Positions 58,701-64,000 of a stretch of DNA of 64,000 nt are shown piece after piece. How positions within the stretch are numbered: the stretch's first letter is position 1; each line of letters opens with the position of its first letter. The notes under the pieces were generated by a model that saw nothing but the letters and a program-made list of their open reading frames with translations, did not search any database and had not been told where the DNA came from. The position numbers and the translations under genes were made by a program. Origin of the DNA: Chalara sp. BL73. Lineage: Eukaryota; Ascomycota; Leotiomycetes; Helotiales. The stretch covers positions 434,001 to 498,000 of the forward strand of contig CAKJVC010000171.1 in the NCBI GenBank assembly GCA_918026815.1, given 5' to 3'.

Positions 58701-59770
58701 TCCCACACTCTTGGGCAACGATGGTTTGATAGACCTGAGATTAGAGTTACGTTCAATGCGTGTGGGCGACCATCCCTCCTGTATATTGCTGGACGATATA
58801 CGGAGCATCTTCGTGGGGAAACGCCTGGCGTAAGATCTCTTATTAATCATGCAGTCCATAAGTTGTGTCCGTTGCAATTTGAGGCCCTCATTTCTTCATT
58901 TCAAAAGTATATCTCGAGACTGAGTTGGAGATATCAGCCGGAGTGCACTTCCCAGTTAATGCAGAAATTGCCGTGGCGAGAAAGGCAAGAAGACACCGGA
59001 TTCGCAGCAAACGGCTGAGTATCGGGTTTGGAGACTGGGGACTGATGGCTGGCATTCAATTTCCGATAGTTTGGGGTTCTGCTCCTATTGTGTAGGACGT
59101 GTACGGCCCATACTTGTTTTTTAGAACTTGGTTAAAGAGCAAATATATGTAGATGGTCATGGCAGTTAATAGGCCACATTTCTTGCGTTCTTCTGAGCAT
59201 ATATAGATAAATGGATTTTGCTGCAACATCAGAAATGCACTTGTGCATATCAACCATGTTATTCAACCCCCTATTTAAGCGAGAGGCAAGGGTTCTGCTT
59301 TGGGAACGAAGATACTTTTTAGAGTCTTTCCGACCGACGGCAAGCATCCCGAAACAGGGCTACTGCTCAGATCCCTTATTACAACATATCTGAGCTCCTC
59401 TCCGGGGAGAAAAGTGGGATAGTATGGGAATTCCAGGTCCACGATCTTGCAATAACATGAACAAGATAGAGGCGTAATTTCTCCATGATTTTGAAACGCT
59501 TCGCGAACGCATTCCCTAAAACTGGATAAAATCTTACTGAATCCAAAACTTTATACGTCCATAATTTTAACAAGGCGCTAAACTAACAAGAAGCAAAGCG
59601 GTAGACCAAGAAATGAACCCTCATGCCTGTACTCCGCCCAGGACCTCCTATATATCGTCTCCAATTTATGAAGATATACCTACTTTGAAAAAGAATTCTC
59701 CTCAGACACTCTAGAAGCTAGTCATGATAGGTGACGAGAGTTCCCTAGTCTTATGTACTTGAAATGATGA
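52780..59770. other. Gene-poor 7-kb block
   Basis: No intact gene recognised in nearly 7 kb. Isolated coding-like fragments occur, such as VSGKQRMLQDRLMDM near 57480 (plus) and SRIDSGIPSTNEGLVLQNAM near 57850 (plus), each flanked by stops and without joining splice signals. I saw no long terminal repeats, inverted repeats, transposase or reverse-transcriptase motifs. It may be a zone of decayed genes or old insertions. Confidence 0.45.
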
Positions 59771-61188
59771 TCACTTCATCTGCACGTAATTGCTTGGAAA
59801 TATACCGGTTCGGGTGCCAATCATGCCAGTCCTGTATATATGTTGGCATCATTATGGAGGGTATAGAGATGTACACTTACCACCAGTCATTGGTACTGTT
59901 TGTCTTCTTAGTAACACGAATGATATCTCCTTTCTTGAAACCCAAATCGCCTGGCTGGTCAGCATCGAAGGTAAAAAGCGCGATAGCCTCATCAACCTTC
60001 AGATCGCCAGTTTTGCTACGGAATAAAGGCTTTGGCGCATTCGGTCTGCCAGGTCCGGGGCCGTTCCTGCCACTTCCAGAAGGACTAGTTGGCGTGTCTG
60101 AATAGACGTAATCATCGTCGAAGCCACTATTCGTACGTCGCCCAGCAGGTATTGTACCCATTGTAGGCACTCTCGATGAGCTACCAGTTGGCGTGCGGTC
60201 ATAGATATCATCTGCCCAAGTACTCGCCCTCTTCGGCTTTGGATTGTCGCTGTATGTATAGTCCGAGTTATCGTTGTTTACACTTCCTGTCCGGTCTCTC
60301 CGGGTGCCTTCACCATAAGCACTACCTCTTCGACCCTCCCAGACCACATCATCATGTCTATCGTCATATACTGGTATATCATTGTATATCGCGCTATCGG
60401 TCGATGCAACTCCAGCAAATACACGCGAGTTCAGGACATTCATAAGTGGTCCTGCAGCTGGTGGGGGTCGTACAGCGCCTTCTAGGAGCTGTCTAGCCGT
60501 AAACCGCTCACCATACAGCTTCTCATTCGCATCTCTCCTCTCGATGATCGCAGAGCCTTCCAGTGACACACCAGCGAAGAGGCCTTTAGTCCTCGAGTAA
60601 CTAAAGATGCCAGCCACACTCCTCAAGCTTGCTGCCCCTGCCGCCTCCGCATTACGTCCTACTGGTCCAGCTGCGATCGACACATTGCCTCCTAGTGTAA
60701 TAGATCCTTGCTGAGAGAACGTCCGTACCGCAGCTGCATCATTCAAGATGAACACAAAATCCGTGAGCTCGAAGCCAATCTGTCCGCCAAATCCGGCACC
60801 GCCGGTACCTATCGCGGAAGGTGCGCTCCAGCTTCCATCTGCGAGCCGTGCTACGACAACTCCATTTCCATAACGTGCGGAACCAAGAAAGCCTGCTTTG
60901 ATGACGGTGAGAATCGCAAGTCCCTATGCTTCCGGTTAGCCACCCCTTCTGCCTGCATCTTCGAAAGAAGCCTGGGATAGTTGTGTTCACTTTACCTTTG
61001 CATTCGCTAGTACTGAGGGAGGAATTATTTTATCAGGCCCGAAGGCTTGCCTTGGGTCAACGAAGGATGTCAATATCTTGCCGCACTTCTTGCACTCCGC
61101 TGGCGGGGTAGTCAGTTATAGAGTCTTGAACTTTGGAGCTGGTGAACATACACGCCATAGACGAGGGCAACGGATTATTGATACCCAT
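59771..61188 (-). CDS. SYLF (Ysc84/Lsb3-type) domain protein with C-terminal SH3
   Basis: Homologue of yeast Ysc84/Lsb3 and human SH3YL1: the SYLF domain binds phosphoinositides and actin at cortical patches, and the SH3 recruits endocytic partners. Four exons on the minus strand (61152-61188, 60996-61099, 59881-60923, 59771-59831) give 414 aa. The start MGINNPLPSSMASECKKCGK, then KIIPPSVLANAK and GLAILTVIKAGFLGSARYG, open the SYLF domain; ELTDFVFILNDAAAVRTFSQ and ISIAAGPVGR-type segments close it near residue 210. A disordered Tyr/Asp/Ser linker leads to the SH3 (AIALFTFDADQPGDLGFKKG, NDWW, GIFPSNYVQMK), whose last strand lies on the final exon. It is divergent from the SNARE gene. Confidence 0.94.
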
Positions 61189-61801
61189 CCTGACTAGCAG
61201 ATTTATTCCCTTCCAGCAAGTGCAAAACCTTTGGTTTGTTTGGTGGTATAAGAGAAGAGAAGAATCGTTGAGAGACGACCAGGTGGGGTGAGGCTGTCCG
61301 CAGAATAGGACCTCTTGCCCAACTTTCTATGGGAAAGTGTGCGGTTAGACCCCAGGCGATCCGGAGTAGATAGTCGAGGAGATGGTCGTATAGCAGTGAT
61401 TCATATAATATATATAATCTGGAATCCGGGGTGAGGAACAGAGTATGATGCCGCTCCCGCTTACAGATGACGGAAAGATCTGTGGCTGAGCAGCGTCGCA
61501 ACGTCGTCCGGGGAAGCGTACAGAAAATTGCCCCTGCCTTACCAAACAAGACATCAAAATTTCGAACATTACAAGTAATCCCAAGACTGCTACGAACTCA
61601 CGTGGGCTGCTCTAATTCCCTGGGCCGCAATTACAACAAAAGCATTGGTGTTCCCTGCGCTTGAGCGCTTGGTGACAGACAAGACAAAGACGGAGCCTGA
61701 AACTCCACCAGCACCGAGAGTCTCGCAACAAGAATACAAGAAGCAGCAATATTGCGCCGCGCTCAACCGTGCCTTGATTATCATACAAATACAACGATAA
61801 G
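61189..61801. promoter_or_regulatory. Divergent promoter region (SYLF-SH3 / SNARE genes)
   Basis: A 613-bp gap between divergent starts. The frames here lack signal, so it most likely contains both promoters and 5' UTRs. Confidence 0.4.
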
Positions 61802-62154
61802 ATGTCAGACGCATACGAGAGAGAGCGGCAGAACAACTCGCGACTTTCCGAGTTGTCCGCGAAGGTCACTGCATTAAGGGGAGTTACCGTGGACATATAT
61901 GACAATGCAAGAGCGCAGGACGTCATCGACAATACTGTATGATGATATTACTTTGGTGAAGGATTCAAGAATGCGCATATGCTGATGAGTCCCAGTCTGA
62001 TACATTTTCATCAATGAGTACCTCCTTAAAAGGATCTGCTACCCGCATGGGCAGAATGGCAGCGTCGGGGAATAAAGTGGCGATATTCAAACTCTCAGGA
62101 ATTATCATCGGGGTTGTACTATTTTTGTGGTTTACTTTCCACTTGTTCTTTTAG
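61802..62154 (+). CDS. SFT1: Sft1/Bet1-type Qc-SNARE of the Golgi
   Basis: Two exons (61802-61936, 61996-62154) give 97 aa, the exact size class of yeast Sft1. The SNARE helix covers about residues 14-70 (RLSELSAKVTALRGVTVDIY, RAQDVIDNTSDTFSSM, STSLKGSATRMGRMAA). Gln39 lies where Bet1/Sft1 proteins have the central ionic-layer Gln. The C-terminus is a single membrane anchor (KLSGIIIGVVLFLWFTFHLFF from about 76). Sft1 acts in intra-Golgi retrograde fusion with Sed5; Bet1 in ER-Golgi fusion. The short N-terminus favours Sft1. It converges with the ArfGAP gene 264 bp downstream. Confidence 0.87.
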
Positions 62155-62418
62155 AGGGATTACCGGTGGATCGCAGACTCATGAACAGATATCGAAAATA
62201 GGCATTAGGGGTAGTGTCATACTTGTACAGCACACATTCTGCAGCATAGCAAGGCGTCACGGTTGGGAGCGAGATAGTTCGAAGCGAAGTCAAATTCACA
62301 CATTCCCTCTAGTCTCTTCTACAGGAACGGTTTATGATGAGTACAATCGGACAATCGCAGCTAGATATCCCTACAAGTGTCTGCTTCACTATGTAAAACC
62401 CTTTTAATGACTTAACCT

Positions 62419-63972
62419 TTATTCCCAAACATTCGAGAACAAATCCTCGCTCGCCGAAAATCCAGCGGCAGGCTTAGTAGATGTCTTCTGACCTGCGGGG
62501 GCGACTGGTGCAGCACTACTCCATCCTCCAAAATCTTCGTCTGCACTGACTTTTGGTGGACCCTGACTTGTGGTTGCGAATCCTCCATTGCCACCTGGGA
62601 CAATACTCTGATTTGCCAGTCCGCTTGAACCCCATCCAAAGTCGCCGGGACTTGTCTGCGGAGGCGGAGCTCTATTCAATGTAGGACTACTCTTTGCTGA
62701 GCTCCATGCATCGTTTGAAGCCCATGCGTCATTTCCCCAGCCAGAGGTTGCCGCTACAGTAGGTTGAGCTTTTGGTGCAGGAGCAGAGGTTGGTTGTGAG
62801 AGATTGAAGACGGAAGTCTGTGCTGGCGGTGAAGCAACTGTCTGCCTAGGCGGTGCTTGCGGAGTTGGACTAGAGAAGTCGAATAAATCACCAAGTCCAG
62901 AGCTTGCTTTTGTGTTTGATACTGGAGCTGGTGCGGAGTCGAACGCGCCAAAGCCACTGCTAGATGAAAAAGTCCTGGAGTGAGTTTGTGGTGGTGCTGC
63001 TTTTTGAGCTGGCTTTGTATCAAAGAATCCTCCTCCAGTATAAGGTGGTGAAACCTGCGATGGTGTGGATTTCTGACTTGATATATTCCCTAGACTAGCA
63101 AAAGCGTTTGGTTTCGCCTGCGGTTGTGGAGGTGGAGAAGATGGATTGGAAAAGCTCAGGCTACTAAATGCATCATTAAACCCCCCAAAAGAAGACTGTT
63201 GTGGTGAAGTTTGAGGCGCTGGGGCTGATTGCAGCTGGCCGAATGACGCCGATGACGCGTGAGAGGGCTGTTGCTGCGCTGGTGGTGGGCGGGAAGCATA
63301 TAAAGACAATATAGATTGTTTTAGGTCTGGGCGCGACTGAACTCCAGCAGCTGCTGCTGCACTGGAAGGGCGGTTTGCGGGAGGCGCTGGCTCACCAAAG
63401 AAGTCCAGCCCAAGCAAAGAGTCCGCTGGCTTGGTCTGCTTTGGTAGTGTTGATTCTGGCGGAGGTCTCGTTTGTGTGGGAGCAGTTGTGTTGGCTCTTC
63501 GCGGAGAACCATCGTCCCCGAATAAGTCTTGTTGAGGAGCTCTTCTGATATGTGATGGGCCGGCAGGAGTAGGACTGGTGACAGATGCAGATGCTCGTTG
63601 TGAGGCGGACCTCTCAATACTGTGCTTTTCCTTTACTAGACTTAGGGGGACATCGTCATCTCCTTCGGCATCCAAGGTCGATGGGTCTGGAATTGGACCT
63701 TCCATTACCCATCTCTTTGATTCATACTTAGTCCTGATAAAGTTCTCAATCTTTGCTTCGGAAGGAACATGGCCAGGCGCCAGTTTCGATTCCCAGTACT
63801 TGTTAGCTCTTGAATTTCCCCATTTTAGCACACTTTGTAATTGCTCGTCAGTCCAAGCATCAAGATCCACGGATTTAACTCTGCTGATATGTGTACCCAT
63901 CCCTCTATGTATACCTGAGCATCTTATACATATGAAAATGCCCAAGTTCCAGCTCGCCCATCTTGGATCTGT
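62419..63972 (-). CDS. ArfGAP (Age2/SMAP-like), 5' end outside window
   Basis: GTPase-activating protein for Arf, acting in vesicle coat cycling. The visible exon starts after a GCTGACATCGAG acceptor at 63973 and codes for about 517 aa, ending at the TAA at 62419. It holds DPRWASWNLGIFICIRCSGI: the second CxxC of the ArfGAP zinc finger and the catalytic Arg of HRGMG, then GTHISRVKSVDLDAW and WGNSRANKYWE. The first CxxC should lie on an upstream exon beyond 64000. After about residue 110 the protein becomes a long Pro/Gln/Ser-rich disordered tail with repeated Phe-Gly and Trp-containing motifs (FGAFDS, WGNDAWASNDAW, FGWGSSG), typical of clathrin/adaptor-binding regions. Partial at the 5' end because of the window edge. 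Confidence 0.92.
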   Translation of the reverse strand, partial: TDPRWASWNLGIFICIRCSGIHRGMGTHISRVKSVDLDAWTDEQLQSVLKWGNSRANKYWESKLAPGHVPSEAKIENFIRTKYESKRWVMEGPIPDPSTLDAEGDDDVPLSLVKEKHSIERSASQRASASVTSPTPAGPSHIRRAPQQDLFGDDGSPRRANTTAPTQTRPPPESTLPKQTKPADSLLGLDFFGEPAPPANRPSSAAAAAGVQSRPDLKQSILSLYASRPPPAQQQPSHASSASFGQLQSAPAPQTSPQQSSFGGFNDAFSSLSFSNPSSPPPQPQAKPNAFASLGNISSQKSTPSQVSPPYTGGGFFDTKPAQKAAPPQTHSRTFSSSSGFGAFDSAPAPVSNTKASSGLGDLFDFSSPTPQAPPRQTVASPPAQTSVFNLSQPTSAPAPKAQPTVAATSGWGNDAWASNDAWSSAKSSPTLNRAPPPQTSPGDFGWGSSGLANQSIVPGGNGGFATTSQGPPKVSADEDFGGWSSAAPVAPAGQKTSTKPAAGFSASEDLFSNVWE

Positions 63973-64000
63973 CTCGATGTCAGCCTTCACCCAATACTTT

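Noticed and set aside
63321..63617. Antisense-frame Gln/Leu/His-rich proteins within the ArfGAP tail.
   Set aside because: Alternative frames of a Pro/Gln/Ser-rich repeat-like coding region, not independent genes.
1..64000. CRISPR arrays, bacterial operons, prophage or integron features.
   Set aside because: The sequence is clearly eukaryotic with spliceosomal introns; no regularly spaced repeats were seen.

Overview
The window reads as nuclear DNA of a filamentous ascomycete (Pezizomycotina). The evidence is many short spliceosomal introns (about 37-190 bp, mostly 47-110 bp, with GTAAGT/GTATGT-like donors and CTAAC/CTGAC-like branch sites), a HET-domain gene, and fungal-type Rsc9, Rec114-like, SYLF-SH3 and fructosamine-kinase-family genes. 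A leotiomycete-like origin is only an impression. I rebuilt exon structures by hand from homology and splice signals, and checked that spliced lengths keep frame.

Left part (0.8-20 kb): PRMT5 (+) converges on SmF (-). A small CXXC zinc protein (CZIB/UPF0587 type, -) shares a 238-bp divergent promoter with a PPR-like mitochondrial protein (+). A poorly coding stretch follows, with a damaged SprT-like zincin, then an intact HET gene, a GT8-type glycosyltransferase and a nine-exon secreted LVIVD/choice-of-anchor-B-like protein.

Middle (22-40 kb): a fructosamine-kinase-family protein whose catalytic Asp is Asn, phosphoglycerate dehydrogenase (serine synthesis), two-domain glyoxalase I, a Roadblock/LAMTOR2-like protein, a disordered acidic protein with a SUMO-interacting-motif-like segment, a broken 2EXR relic, a second GT8 enzyme, and mitochondrial 2-methylcitrate dehydratase (propionate catabolism).

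Right part (40-64 kb): a small unknown protein, Rsc9 (RSC chromatin remodeller) divergent from a Rec114-like meiotic protein, an unknown 497-aa protein, a mitochondrially targeted short-chain dehydrogenase, a 7-kb gene-poor block, and then three membrane-traffic genes in a row: a SYLF-SH3 actin/endocytosis protein, an Sft1/Bet1-type SNARE, and an ArfGAP whose 5' end lies outside the window.

Most of the window is ordinary housekeeping gene space without operons. I see no rRNA, CRISPR array, intact transposon or biosynthetic cluster, and no convincing new multi-gene system. The most notable items are two enzyme-family members that have lost key catalytic or metal-binding residues, a two-codon first exon in SmF, a possible dual-start mitochondrial enzyme, and the SUMO-interacting-like motif.
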